Virus record (IMG/VR): IMGVR_UViG_3300036861_000878
Coordinates: 1 to 20,099 of that record
DNA from: a virus
Reading direction: 5' to 3' (one strand)
DNA: 20,099 nt
Under the pieces are notes generated by a model, which was not told the origin of the DNA, made no database searches, and was given only the letters and a program-made list of their open reading frames with translations. This document shows, in pieces, positions 1 through 7,146 of the stretch. The stretch's first letter is position 1. Every line of letters begins with the position of its first letter. The translations under genes and the position numbers were made by a program.

Positions 1-158
1 CCCTTCCCGACGAGGATCGCGTTCTCGAGCCAGGCGAGTTCGTCGTCCTCGATCGAGACGCGAGCGTCCGTCAGGTTGAGGCGGCTCCACTGCCGATACT
101 GAAACGTCTTGGCCTTGGGCTGCGGCGCTCCCCTGGCGGCCTGCTGGCGCGGTGGCAT
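1..158 (-). CDS. Phage structural protein, N-terminal fragment (cut by window edge)
   Basis: The ATG at 158-156 overlaps the TGA of the upstream adaptor-like gene by one base (TGATG), so the two are translationally coupled. Only about 52 residues are visible: a basic, Gln/Pro-rich start (MPPRQQAARG), then a segment containing NLTDARVSIEDDELAWLENA and a glycine-rich turn. From memory, this NLTDA...DDE..WLENA pattern opens long virion proteins of podovirus-like phages that follow the head-tail adaptor, such as tail-tube or stabilisation proteins. That assignment is inference; what is seen is an open frame leaving the window in a structural operon. It could also be another large tail component. 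Confidence 0.6.
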   Translation of the reverse strand, partial: MPPRQQAARGAPQPKAKTFQYRQWSRLNLTDARVSIEDDELAWLENAILVGK

Positions 159-1027
159 CAGACTCTCGTCAGCCCGTCATAGGCCGAGCGCACGGAGCCG
201 ACCCGACTATTGATCGCGGTGTTGAGTTCGCGGTAGTAGTCGCGGAGGAAGGCATCCGCCTCGTCATATTGGCGTTCGTTCCGCTTGGCCAGGCTGGCGG
301 CATAGTGCGCGACCGGCTTCGTGTAGGGATAGGGCAGCGGGTCCGGGTCTGTGAGCGAGACCAGCGGATTCGAATAGACGGCACAGTCCCATTCGGTCGT
401 GTACGCGAAGGACGGGTTGGGCCCGAGGATGACCTGGTTCGGGCCGTAGCGCGCCCACGCCTCGGGCACGCCCTGATAGGGCGTCCAGGGCCGCTTCGTC
501 GCGTTCAGCATGGTGAGCGACTTCTCCTCGAGGATCACGCGCGTCGAGACATAGATCAGGTTGATCGCGATCACGTCGAAGACCTGGTTGTTGCCGACCT
601 GGGTAAAGGTGTAGGTGTCCGTCCCGACGATCAGCGTGAAGGTGAACAGTTGGCGGTTCTGCTCGGTGTCGAGATCCCGCTGGTTCATCGCTCGGTTGAT
701 ATAACCGATCTTGTTGGCCAGTGGCCAGAAGCCGTCATTGGGATCGTGGAGCAGGTCGCGGAGTTCGGTGAGATAGCCGGAGAGGTTCTGCACGCCGGCC
801 CCGCCGCTCGGCAGCGTGCCGAAGACCGCCCAATCGATCGAGCCGCCAGCCGCCGGGGCTGGCACCGAGAAGGTCACGACAAACTGCGTCGCGGTCTCGC
901 CGGTCACCGAGAAGGCCGTCACCCACGAGGGCGAGACGGAGACCTGGTAGCCGGTGCCAAAGGCCCCGGTCACGGTGACGGCGACGGCCGCCGCGGTCAC
1001 TGCCTGCGTCCCAGTGATGATGCTCAT
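158..1027 (-). CDS. Putative head-tail adaptor/connector protein with N-terminal beta domain
   Basis: This 289-residue protein has two parts. Residues 1 to about 70 are a Thr/Val/Ala-rich beta segment (GAFGTGYQVSVSPSW ... SIDWAVFG), of a kind I associate with small beta-sandwich modules in phage virion proteins. From about residue 78 the sequence becomes mixed alpha/beta and ends in a charged helix (HYAASLAKRNERQYDEADAF) followed by DYYRELN. The C-terminal half fits connector proteins that sit below the portal. Its position downstream of the capsid gene fits that role. Its start overlaps the end of the previous gene by four bases (ATGA), and its stop overlaps the next start. No signal peptide is present, unlike its three upstream neighbours. 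The exact adaptor family is not certain. Confidence 0.6.
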   Translation of the reverse strand: MSIITGTQAVTAAAVAVTVTGAFGTGYQVSVSPSWVTAFSVTGETATQFVVTFSVPAPAAGGSIDWAVFGTLPSGGAGVQNLSGYLTELRDLLHDPNDGFWPLANKIGYINRAMNQRDLDTEQNRQLFTFTLIVGTDTYTFTQVGNNQVFDVIAINLIYVSTRVILEEKSLTMLNATKRPWTPYQGVPEAWARYGPNQVILGPNPSFAYTTEWDCAVYSNPLVSLTDPDPLPYPYTKPVAHYAASLAKRNERQYDEADAFLRDYYRELNTAINSRVGSVRSAYDGLTRV

Positions 1028-1605
1028 TGCCGCCGGCTCTGGTCTAGCTGCACATCGACATAGGTGATGGTCGAGATGTCGCCCGCAAAGCCGCTATTGA
1101 CGAGCTTAAACTGCACATGGACACTCTGTTTCGTCGTGGGTGATGGCGTGATGGCCGTTCTAGTGATCGCGGCGACGGTCGCCGCATCGAGGGAAAACCC
1201 CTCGTAGATGAGCGGCTGGGCCGTAGCGGTCACGCGCCCAGGAATCGTGACGGTGATGAATCCGTAGACCGTATTCCCCACGGTCGCGCTGGTGCAGCAG
1301 GACGAGACGGTGTTGCCGTCGATGAGGACATTGAACCCATTCGCGGCCCCGCCGCCGGAAGCCTGAAACAGGCCCGCGGCCCGAATCGTGAGGATCGCTG
1401 GCAGATCGATCGGGACCACGACATCGAAGACGATGGGCGATGTGCCGGTATCATTCGACTTCGAGCCCTGAAAATAGAAGAGCGGGATCTTGCGACCCTG
1501 GGCCTGCGGGGGCGTGCCATAGTTGTCCGTCACCGCAGCGGAGAGGCCCGGAACGGCGAGCAGGCCGAGCAGGAGCAGGACCAGGCGGCGCAGGGAGCGC
1601 GGCAT
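1024..1605 (-). CDS. Secreted beta-rich protein of unknown function in the structural operon
   Basis: This 193-residue protein starts with a clear Sec-type signal sequence: basic MPRSLRR, a leucine-rich core (LVLLLLGLLAV) and a likely cleavage site around GLSAAV. The mature part is rich in Thr, Val, Gly and Ser, with alternating hydrophobic residues expected of a beta sandwich, and has a CC pair near residues 102-103 (SSCCTS). There are no predicted membrane helices after the signal. It sits between another exported protein and the adaptor-like gene, overlapping both ends. A capsid decoration or fibre-like role is possible, but the signal peptide argues that at least some of it leaves the cytoplasm. 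No family is recognised. Confidence 0.55.
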   Translation of the reverse strand: MPRSLRRLVLLLLGLLAVPGLSAAVTDNYGTPPQAQGRKIPLFYFQGSKSNDTGTSPIVFDVVVPIDLPAILTIRAAGLFQASGGGAANGFNVLIDGNTVSSCCTSATVGNTVYGFITVTIPGRVTATAQPLIYEGFSLDAATVAAITRTAITPSPTTKQSVHVQFKLVNSGFAGDISTITYVDVQLDQSRRQ

Positions 1606-2114
1606 CAGTAGGTGCCGCAGACCGCGGTGATCTGGTAATAGGCAGCGACGACGGTGCCGAGGGTCACGAACAGCCGGTAGCTGGGCGGCAAGGGCAAATC
1701 GAGTTGAACCTGAATGGCCGGCATCGAGGCCACTTCCGACACCGTCGAGGACGGCAGCGTCACATCCGCATAGTAGACGTTATTGGCGGGCGAGGTCGTG
1801 GCCGATCCGTTGTTGATGAAGATGCGCGCCACCGTCGCAACGGACGTGCCGGTGGGCTGGAAGACCATTTTCTCGCACCGGCTGCCGTTGGTCGCATCCG
1901 CCGTGAAGACGATGACGACGGTGCCGCCGCCGTCCTTGTCGGTGTTGGCCGCCGAGATCGTGGCAAAGCCGATCGCGGGGGCCTTGGTGAAGATCGGGCT
2001 CGTGTTGGCGACCCCGAAGGCGGGCAGGACCGGGGCGAGGAACTGCGCGCCGAGCAGCCCGATCACGGCCGCGGCGACGTACAGCCGGAACACATTCCGC
2101 TTTGTCCACTTCAT
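1605..2114 (-). CDS. Phage beta-rich structural-type protein with an N-terminal signal/anchor
   Basis: The start chosen is the ATG at 2114-2112, preceded by a gagaggag Shine-Dalgarno; the longer reading to 2186 has no such signal. The 169-residue product begins MKWTKRNVFRLYVAAAVIGL, a basic N-terminus with a hydrophobic helix that could be a signal peptide or anchor. The mature part (NTSPIFTKAPAIGFATISAA, then VARIFINNGS, EVTLP-like strands and an LDLPLPPSYRLFVTLGT segment) recalls a small beta protein I know from many phage structural operons, usually without any signal. The added N-terminus is therefore notable. Two cysteines (SRCEKM and AVCGTY) could form a disulphide after export. A decoration-protein role is inferred from position only. 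Confidence 0.55.
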   Translation of the reverse strand: MKWTKRNVFRLYVAAAVIGLLGAQFLAPVLPAFGVANTSPIFTKAPAIGFATISAANTDKDGGGTVVIVFTADATNGSRCEKMVFQPTGTSVATVARIFINNGSATTSPANNVYYADVTLPSSTVSEVASMPAIQVQLDLPLPPSYRLFVTLGTVVAAYYQITAVCGTY

Positions 2115-2127
2115 CAGATGTCTCCTC

Positions 2128-2715
2128 TCAGCGCACTGGCAGGGTGGCCGGGAGCGAGTAGAGCATCCCGATATTGAAGCCGCCACCCGCCGCCGCCAGA
2201 TCGATGCTCCCGGCGCCCGGCGTGATCGTCACGGTGCTATTGGTCGAGGTGAGCGAGGCCAGCGTGAATCCCGAGCCGTTGCCGATCAAGAGTTGACCGT
2301 TTGGCGTCGTCGCGCCGTTGACCCCGGTGCCGCCATCGGCCGCGGGGATGGGCGTCGTCTGCATCGTGACCGTGTTGGCGGCGCCGCCCTTGATATAGGC
2401 GCCATTGGTGATCGCATTCGTGGCGAACACTCCGGCGTTGAGGGTCGGCAGACCGGAGGAGTTCGGTTGGCCGAAGTTCTGCCCGGTGCCGCCGTTCGTG
2501 GTCGAGATCGGGAAGCTGACGGCGTTGAAGGTGTCGAAGGCGGCGCCGTTCCAGACCTTGACGACGCGGTTGGCCGAGTCGAAGCACCAGGTGCTCCCAG
2601 TGACGGGCCCCGTGATGAGCGTGCAGTCCGAGCGGATGAAGAGGCCGGGGCCTTGCGCCCAGGCCGGGCTCGCCACGGCCACCACGAGGAGGGCGAGCCA
2701 CCACTTCCGGCGCAT
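2128..2715 (-). CDS. Secreted fibre-like repeat protein
   Basis: This 195-residue protein opens with a textbook signal peptide: MRRKWW, a hydrophobic core LALLVVAVA and cleavage near SPAWAQ. The mature part has a short Cys-containing beta segment (SDCTLITGPVTGSTWCFD), whose two cysteines are well placed for a disulphide. Glycine-rich motifs typical of phage tail-fibre shafts follow: TTNGGTGQNFG, AADGGTGVNGATTPNGQLLI and a TPGAGSIDLA stretch. Fibre repeats of this kind are normally cytoplasmic virion parts, so a Sec signal in front of them is odd. The gene lies directly downstream of the major capsid gene in the same operon. It may be a short fibre, a decoration protein or a surface-displayed adhesin. 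Confidence 0.55.
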   Translation of the reverse strand: MRRKWWLALLVVAVASPAWAQGPGLFIRSDCTLITGPVTGSTWCFDSANRVVKVWNGAAFDTFNAVSFPISTTNGGTGQNFGQPNSSGLPTLNAGVFATNAITNGAYIKGGAANTVTMQTTPIPAADGGTGVNGATTPNGQLLIGNGSGFTLASLTSTNSTVTITPGAGSIDLAAAGGGFNIGMLYSLPATLPVR

Positions 2716-2745
2716 CGCGGTCCCCTCCCTCTGTGAGGCGTTGAA

Positions 2746-3765
2746 TTAGATCTGGCCGCTGACGGCGTACCCCGTGACCAGGGTCATCGATGCCGGCTTG
2801 ACGCAGATCGCCTCGAGCACGGCCACAAGCGCCCCGATGTATCCAAGCTGGAAGTTCGGCAGGGTCGAGGCGAACCCGGTGAAGGCGAAGGCCGCCGCCT
2901 CGTGGATGTAGAAGGAGAAGTAGCGCGTATTGAAGAGCAGGAGGTTCCCCTGCGGGCACTTGGGGTCGAGATAGATCGGCACGCCCGCAACCATGAGCGC
3001 CGTAAAGGCCGCGCGGATGCCGCCGACCTGGTTATCGAAGCCGGTGCCGGGCGTGACGCGGTACTGCTCATTGGAGACGAAGTCCTCGGCCAGGAGCACC
3101 CAGGTTGCCGGGTGCATGACGCCGATGTTGGGCATGTCGCCGCCGTTGAAGTTCATCGCGGAGACGATCATCTCGAGCACGCTGGCCCGGGTCGGCGTGG
3201 GCGCGCCCGACTTGGCCTTCACGTTCGCGTTCCACCAGGTATTGACGGTGGCCGACCGCGGGATGTTGCCATACGTCCCGGTGTTGCCGGCGATCAGCGG
3301 GAAGCCGTCGATGTTGATGCTGCCGTAGGTGCCATTGGTCCACAACTGCGTCGAGAGGTAGTCGGCGACCTGGTTGCCCGCGTCGTTCATGCGGGCCTCG
3401 ATCAGCGGGACCACGGCCGCGTTAAGCTGGACCAGGCCCTCCATCCCGAGGAACGGGATCGGGACCACGACGGCCTTGAGGTTGAAGTCGGCCTCGGTGA
3501 TGCCGGTCAGCGCCGCGGGCTGCTGGAAGGCGCCCGAGTAGTCCGTCGCCTGGGCCTGGACGAAGGGCGTGCCCTGGACCGGGACGGTGACGGAGGACAC
3601 TCCGCCTGACGCGGTCTGAGCATTGGCGAGCCCGGCCGAGAGAACCGGCGTCGCCGTGTAGAACTGCACGACGGCCTTCGGAATGAAGGCGCGGCGCGTG
3701 ACGGCGGTCAACTCCGTCCCGACCGCCCCCGATGGGATGATGCCTTGACCCAGAACCGCTGGCAT
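2746..3765 (-). CDS. Major capsid protein
   Basis: The product has 339 residues and no signal peptide. Sequence features fit an HK97-fold coat protein: an N-terminal arm (VTRRAFIPKAVVQFYTATPV), an extended beta segment (FNLKAVVVPIPFLGMEG, residues 94-110), a long helix at about 118-142 (VVPLIEARMNDAGNQVADYL) expected to be the spine helix, and later domain strands such as MHPATWVLLAEDF and GVPIYLDP. Length, position after a scaffold-like gene and before connector genes, and composition all agree. It starts at the ATG at 3765, three bases after the end of the WaaL/Wzy-type gene. Residues 92-142 are mirrored in a diverged form by the small gene at 13383-13667. Confidence 0.85.
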   Translation of the reverse strand: MPAVLGQGIIPSGAVGTELTAVTRRAFIPKAVVQFYTATPVLSAGLANAQTASGGVSSVTVPVQGTPFVQAQATDYSGAFQQPAALTGITEADFNLKAVVVPIPFLGMEGLVQLNAAVVPLIEARMNDAGNQVADYLSTQLWTNGTYGSINIDGFPLIAGNTGTYGNIPRSATVNTWWNANVKAKSGAPTPTRASVLEMIVSAMNFNGGDMPNIGVMHPATWVLLAEDFVSNEQYRVTPGTGFDNQVGGIRAAFTALMVAGVPIYLDPKCPQGNLLLFNTRYFSFYIHEAAAFAFTGFASTLPNFQLGYIGALVAVLEAICVKPASMTLVTGYAVSGQI

Positions 3766-3768
3766 GGT

Positions 3769-4926
3769 TTAGCCCTCCGTGAGTGCGGGGTGATCGACCC
3801 GAGACGCCGTGCCGAGGCCCACCACGATCAGGCCCACGAGCGCCAGCGGCACGACATGAAGCGGGAAGAACCCAAGCGATGAAGTCCCGAGCGCGGCGAT
3901 CGAGCCGCCCCAGGGCGAGACGGCGAACATCTCGCGGTGCGACCAGAGCCAGAGCGCAAACAGCACGGCGCCCACGAGGCCGGTCTCACAGAGCCACTGG
4001 AGCGGCTCGGAGTGCGCCTCGCGGAAGAATTCCTTGGTCGGGAGAAACTTCTGCTGGAGTTGCTCGAGCGGCACGCGACGAGCCCAGCCGCCCAGGCCCC
4101 AACCGAAGACAGCGTCCGAGTGCCACCAGGTATGAAGCCCAAAACCCCAGATGCCGACGCGCCCAGCGGCGCGGCTCCAGAGCCCAGCGGCGCCCTTGGC
4201 GTAAACCCGCCAGCCGACCGCGAAGCACGCCATGGCCATCACCAGCGCGCCAGTCCAGTTGACCTTTCGGTATCGCACCGCCAGGCCGATCGTGAGCGCG
4301 GCGAGCGCGGTGAACGACTTGCCGGTCCAGACCGCGAAGATCGCGAAGGGCAGGCACCAGAGCGGCATCAGCGGCGCCGTGATGGCGATGTAGCTGCCGG
4401 CGGCATCCACGGTGCCGAGCGTGCCGAGCGGCTGGACGACCGGATTCAGCTTGCCACCGAAGAGCGGGCCCCAGAAGAGGTCATAGCCCGCCAACTGCTG
4501 CAAGACATAGGCGACCTGGAAGGCGCCGAGTGCGGCGAGAATCGCGGAGATCCGGGGCCGCCACGCGGTGGGCGTTCTCCGCATGAGGATCAGCAGCCCC
4601 GCGCCCGCGGTGAAGAGGATCGTATGCGTGGCCTCCATCGTGGCGCCGCGGTAGAAGATCACGACGGCCGCCATGGCAATCACCACCCCGAGCCAGCGGT
4701 CCTGGGTGCCGATCCAGCAGGCGCCGACGCCCAACACGACCAGCCAGAGCACCTGCAAGCCCCAGAAGTCGATGCCAGGCGCCGGATCATACGGCGGCAG
4801 GCCCAGGCCAGGGAAGCGATGGGCGAGCATGGGCCACCACGTCACGAGCGGGGCGAGGATGACGCCAGCGACGGGCAGCATCCAGGCCCGCCGATGAAGC
4901 CGCCGCCAGCGTCGTGACGTGGGCAC
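3769..4926 (-). CDS. O-antigen ligase/polymerase-like (WaaL/Wzy_C) membrane protein
   Basis: The 385-residue product is a multi-pass inner-membrane protein with roughly ten hydrophobic segments. Three features match the WaaL/Wzy_C superfamily, whose members join or polymerise O-antigen units at the periplasmic face: GTLGTVDAAGSYIAITAPL (169-187) resembles the usual GTFGNPN..AAYLAL segment; GRVGIWGFGL ... FGWGLGGW (255-281) resembles R...W..AL....PLFGxGLG; and AHSEPLQWLCETGLVGAV (304-321) is the classic H-x-x-x-LQ-x-x-x-E-x-G-x-x-G motif, with His305 and Arg256 as likely functional residues. The gene sits between an exported beta protein and the capsid gene, 3 bases from the latter. A role in changing host surface polysaccharide is inferred; temperate phage D3 carries a comparable O-antigen polymerase. 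Confidence 0.75.
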   Translation of the reverse strand: MPTSRRWRRLHRRAWMLPVAGVILAPLVTWWPMLAHRFPGLGLPPYDPAPGIDFWGLQVLWLVVLGVGACWIGTQDRWLGVVIAMAAVVIFYRGATMEATHTILFTAGAGLLILMRRTPTAWRPRISAILAALGAFQVAYVLQQLAGYDLFWGPLFGGKLNPVVQPLGTLGTVDAAGSYIAITAPLMPLWCLPFAIFAVWTGKSFTALAALTIGLAVRYRKVNWTGALVMAMACFAVGWRVYAKGAAGLWSRAAGRVGIWGFGLHTWWHSDAVFGWGLGGWARRVPLEQLQQKFLPTKEFFREAHSEPLQWLCETGLVGAVLFALWLWSHREMFAVSPWGGSIAALGTSSLGFFPLHVVPLALVGLIVVGLGTASRVDHPALTEG

Positions 4927-4932
4927 GCTCGA

Positions 4933-5622
4933 CTACTCGCAGAGTTGCAAGGTCGCGCGGTAGATCTCGACCGAGTTGCTGCTGCTCGCAGCCTGCCAAC
5001 CCCACCAGACAGAGAGCTTCTGCGGCACGAGGGTATTGGTCTGCGCCAGCGACGCAGCGTTGAAGACCGACTCCGTGGCGAAGCCGCCCGTGCCGCTCTC
5101 ATAGGCTAGCCTGGCGGTGAGGAAGCTGGTGAAGCCAGCCGGCGCCAGGGTTGGCGTGGCGAAGGTCGGCGCGAAGTTCGTGGTCGCAATCGGCGAGACC
5201 CAGACATCGAGCGCGATCGGCCGACGCGCCATCGAGGCATCGAGCGCGACGGCGTTGACGAGTGCCACCGTCGCCGTCTGGTTGCTTGGCGTGGAGGTCG
5301 TGCCCCCCGGTCCCCAGTTGACGCCCAGGTTGATCACCGTGCTCGAGGAGGCCGTGCTGATGAGCCCGTGCATGGCGAGATGAAGCGGAATGGCCGAGTT
5401 GGACTGGGAGATGGTCGCCATCAGGGCCGCGGGGATGGTCCAGTAGAAGAGCTTGCCCTGCGCGGTCGAGTTGACGATGTTCACGCTGGCCGTACTGGCG
5501 ACGACCAGGCCACAGGTGATGATGAGGCTCGGCTGCCCCTCGGCGGATCGCGGGAAGGGGACCAGGCTGCCCCCAAGAAGGAGGCCAGCCATCAGGACTG
5601 CACAGAATTTCCGTCGTGTCAT
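4933..5622 (-). CDS. Secreted beta-rich protein of unknown function
   Basis: The 229-residue product begins MTRRKFCAVLMAGLLLGGSL, a twin-Arg/Lys basic N-terminus and hydrophobic core, with a likely signal peptidase site near SAEGQP. A lipoprotein reading is unlikely because no lipobox Cys lies at the end of the core. The mature protein is rich in Ser, Thr, Ala and Val with many short strands (HLAMHGLIST, VINLGVNWGPGGT, SNSVEIYRATLQLCE), as in beta-jelly-roll or decoration proteins. It starts after the scaffold-like gene and is followed six bases later by the WaaL/Wzy-type gene, so all are probably co-transcribed. No family is recognised. Function could be virion decoration or modification of the cell envelope. 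Confidence 0.5.
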   Translation of the reverse strand: MTRRKFCAVLMAGLLLGGSLVPFPRSAEGQPSLIITCGLVVASTASVNIVNSTAQGKLFYWTIPAALMATISQSNSAIPLHLAMHGLISTASSSTVINLGVNWGPGGTTSTPSNQTATVALVNAVALDASMARRPIALDVWVSPIATTNFAPTFATPTLAPAGFTSFLTARLAYESGTGGFATESVFNAASLAQTNTLVPQKLSVWWGWQAASSSNSVEIYRATLQLCE

Positions 5623-5650
5623 GGGAGGCCCTCCTTCGAGCCCTGGTCGC

Positions 5651-6220
5651 TTAAAGCCACCGATCGCCGCGTCCGTTGCGAAAGTCCGAAATGATCTCGT
5701 GCGCCTTGGTCCGTGTCACGGAATCGAGCACGCTCTTATCCCCGCCGAGTGCCGGGACCAGCCACTTGAACTCGTCCCCGCCAGCGCCGTTGAGCCCCGG
5801 AACGGAGAGCGGCCCGCCGGGCGGCTCCGTCCTGCCGGTGGCCACGGTCTGCTGCGCGCGATAGAGCCGGGCGGCGGCGCGGTGGCTGCCGATCAACTCC
5901 TCTTGCATCAGCTTCTCGATGGCCGGGATCTCCTCCGGACGGACGTGGAGTTCAGGGTCGGCCAGGAGAGTCTCGCGGGCCTCGCGCAAATGGTCCTCTT
6001 GCCTGACAGCCTTCCGCTCATCCGCGAAGGCTGCCCGCTCCTTCCGCACCTCGCTCAGAATCCGCTCGCCCTCGACGCGGAGGTCGTGGCTCGCGATGGG
6101 GGCATTGGGAAACTTCTTCTTGACGATCCGCTCCATCTCGGGCCGGGTCTCTGGGTCGTTCCAGAGCGACTCCGAGAGGCGGGTTCGCGCGTCGAGTTGC
6201 TGCTCGTTCTCAGGCGGCAT
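5651..6220 (-). CDS. Putative scaffold (prohead assembly) protein
   Basis: The 189-residue product is strongly charged and mostly helical: an acidic start (MPPENEQQLDARTRLSESLW), a long Glu/Lys/Arg-rich stretch through residues 25-110 (for example SEVRKERAAFADERKAVRQE) that should form coiled coil, then a looser Gly/Pro linker and a C-terminal basic helix ending FRNGRGDRWL. A coiled-coil body with a basic C-terminal coat-binding tail and a place between portal and capsid genes is typical of scaffold proteins, which guide coat assembly and leave the mature head. No catalytic protease motif is seen. The call rests on composition and position. Confidence 0.5.
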   Translation of the reverse strand: MPPENEQQLDARTRLSESLWNDPETRPEMERIVKKKFPNAPIASHDLRVEGERILSEVRKERAAFADERKAVRQEDHLREARETLLADPELHVRPEEIPAIEKLMQEELIGSHRAAARLYRAQQTVATGRTEPPGGPLSVPGLNGAGGDEFKWLVPALGGDKSVLDSVTRTKAHEIISDFRNGRGDRWL

Positions 6221-6235
6221 GGCGCATCTCCTCCC

Positions 6236-6409
6236 TTATGGGGCCTCTGGAGCCGGCGTGTCGTCCGGCTCCGATGGTGGTGCGGGCTGGGGAAGCAAGA
6301 TCTGGCCGCCCCCCTTCCGAAGCCGGTAGGGATGCTCCGGGTGATCCGGCGCCAGTTCGGCGGGGGGCGGCGCGGGCTCTGGATCTGGGTCGGGTTTGTG
6401 TCGTGCCAT
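6236..6409 (-). CDS. Small Pro/Glu-rich protein of unknown function
   Basis: The start is the ATG at 6409-6407, which overlaps the TGA of the upstream gene (TGATG). A longer in-frame reading up to 6769 overlaps genes in better frames and is not used. The 57-residue product is very rich in proline and acidic residues at both ends (DPDPEPAPPPAEL and PSEPDDTPAPEAP) around a short basic centre, HPYRLRKGGGQILL. It is likely unstructured apart from the centre. Position between the portal and scaffold-like genes suggests a minor virion or assembly role; nothing more specific can be said. Confidence 0.5.
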   Translation of the reverse strand: MARHKPDPDPEPAPPPAELAPDHPEHPYRLRKGGGQILLPQPAPPSEPDDTPAPEAP

Positions 6410-6651
6410 CACATCACGTCGTGATCGCTCGACTTCTTCGCGGCGCGCACCTTGGTCGGCGACTCCACCCGGAAATCGTTCTCTCTGGTATTCTTCTCCT
6501 CGATGGAGGGCTTGCCGGTCCACTTGTCGGAGCCGTTCATGCCGCCCATCTCGGGATAACGGACCTGGTTGACGATGCGGCCATGCACCTGCAAGGGGTC
6601 GCGGGGATCGCGGATCGGGAAGTTCTCGGGTTGCACCACGCCTGGGCCCAT
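6409..6651 (-). CDS. Small hydrophilic protein of unknown function in the virion operon
   Basis: The 80-residue product starts at the ATG at 6651 and ends with a TGA coupled to the next gene. It is charged and soluble, with recognisable segments IRDPRDPLQVHGRIVNQVRY and KWTGKPSIEEKNTREN, and no cysteines, membrane segments or signal peptide. Small proteins of this style lie between portal and capsid genes in several phages, but I do not recognise a family. The reading frame is supported by its tight overlap with the next gene and by the absence of a better frame on either strand. Confidence 0.55.
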   Translation of the reverse strand: MGPGVVQPENFPIRDPRDPLQVHGRIVNQVRYPEMGGMNGSDKWTGKPSIEEKNTRENDFRVESPTKVRAAKKSSDHDVM

Positions 6652-6663
6652 GAGTGCCTCCTG

Positions 6664-7146
6664 TTAGGCCGCGGCTCCGGGCATGGTCGAGGTCGTGGTC
6701 GGCGACGCGCCGCCCCCGCCTGCTCCCATCCCCAAGCCAGACAGCCGGTTTCGAATCATCGATTTCCACGCCGCGCCCTGCTGCGGCGTCGGCTGTGAAA
6801 TCGGGGCGACTCGCTCTCCCAGCAGCTTCACTTCCGCCTTCTGGAGATCCGCCGAGGCCGTCCCGAATGTCTTGCGCAAGGTCACGAGCGCCTTCATCAA
6901 CGCTTGCCCCTCTTCGCTCTTGCTCCCCAGCGCGCCGGCCGCCAGGTCGAGGATGTTCAACCCCATCGTCGCCAGCGTCAGTCCTCGCGCACGCATCCCG
7001 CGGCTGTCCGGGGCAACGGTCGCCGGGGCGGTCGGCCCCGGCGACCCTCCGGGCGCCGCTGCGGCAGGAGGAGTAACCGGCGGCGGCGCGGAAGCCGCAC
7101 CAGGGGCGGGAATCGAAGTCAGTCCAGCCGGGGCTCTCTCAGGCAT
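6664..7146 (-). CDS. Pro/Ala-rich protein of unknown function in the virion operon
   Basis: The 160-residue product has an N-terminal 48-residue Pro/Ala/Gly-rich tail, probably disordered, then an alpha-helical centre (GLTLATMGLNILDLAAGALG, then EGQALMKALVTLRKTFGTAS and DLQKAEVKLLGERVAP) and a Gly-rich C-terminus. The central helices look like a phage-conserved small domain, but no enzymatic motif is present. It starts at the ATG at 7146, eight bases inside the preceding small frame. Its position between the portal and scaffold-like genes suggests an internal virion or head-assembly protein; this is inferred from context alone. Confidence 0.55.
   Translation of the reverse strand: MPERAPAGLTSIPAPGAASAPPPVTPPAAAAPGGSPGPTAPATVAPDSRGMRARGLTLATMGLNILDLAAGALGSKSEEGQALMKALVTLRKTFGTASADLQKAEVKLLGERVAPISQPTPQQGAAWKSMIRNRLSGLGMGAGGGGASPTTTSTMPGAAA

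Noticed and set aside
152-1063. 303-codon plus-strand frame, opposite the adaptor-like gene
   Set aside because: It is a shadow of the minus-strand gene in GC-rich DNA; composition is Arg/Gly/Asp-rich with no domain pattern and no Shine-Dalgarno.
3937-4917. 326-codon plus-strand frame opposite the WaaL/Wzy-type gene
   Set aside because: Low-complexity Arg/Glu/Pro-rich translation, whereas the minus-strand reading gives clear membrane helices and family motifs.
5453-6424. 323-codon plus-strand frame opposite the scaffold-like gene
   Set aside because: Spans several minus-strand genes and their junctions; no start signal and no recognisable protein.
6236-6769. Longer 177-codon minus frame containing the Pro-rich small protein
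   Set aside because: Its first two thirds cover the 80-residue gene at 6409-6651 in a worse frame; the coupled ATG at 6409 explains the region better.
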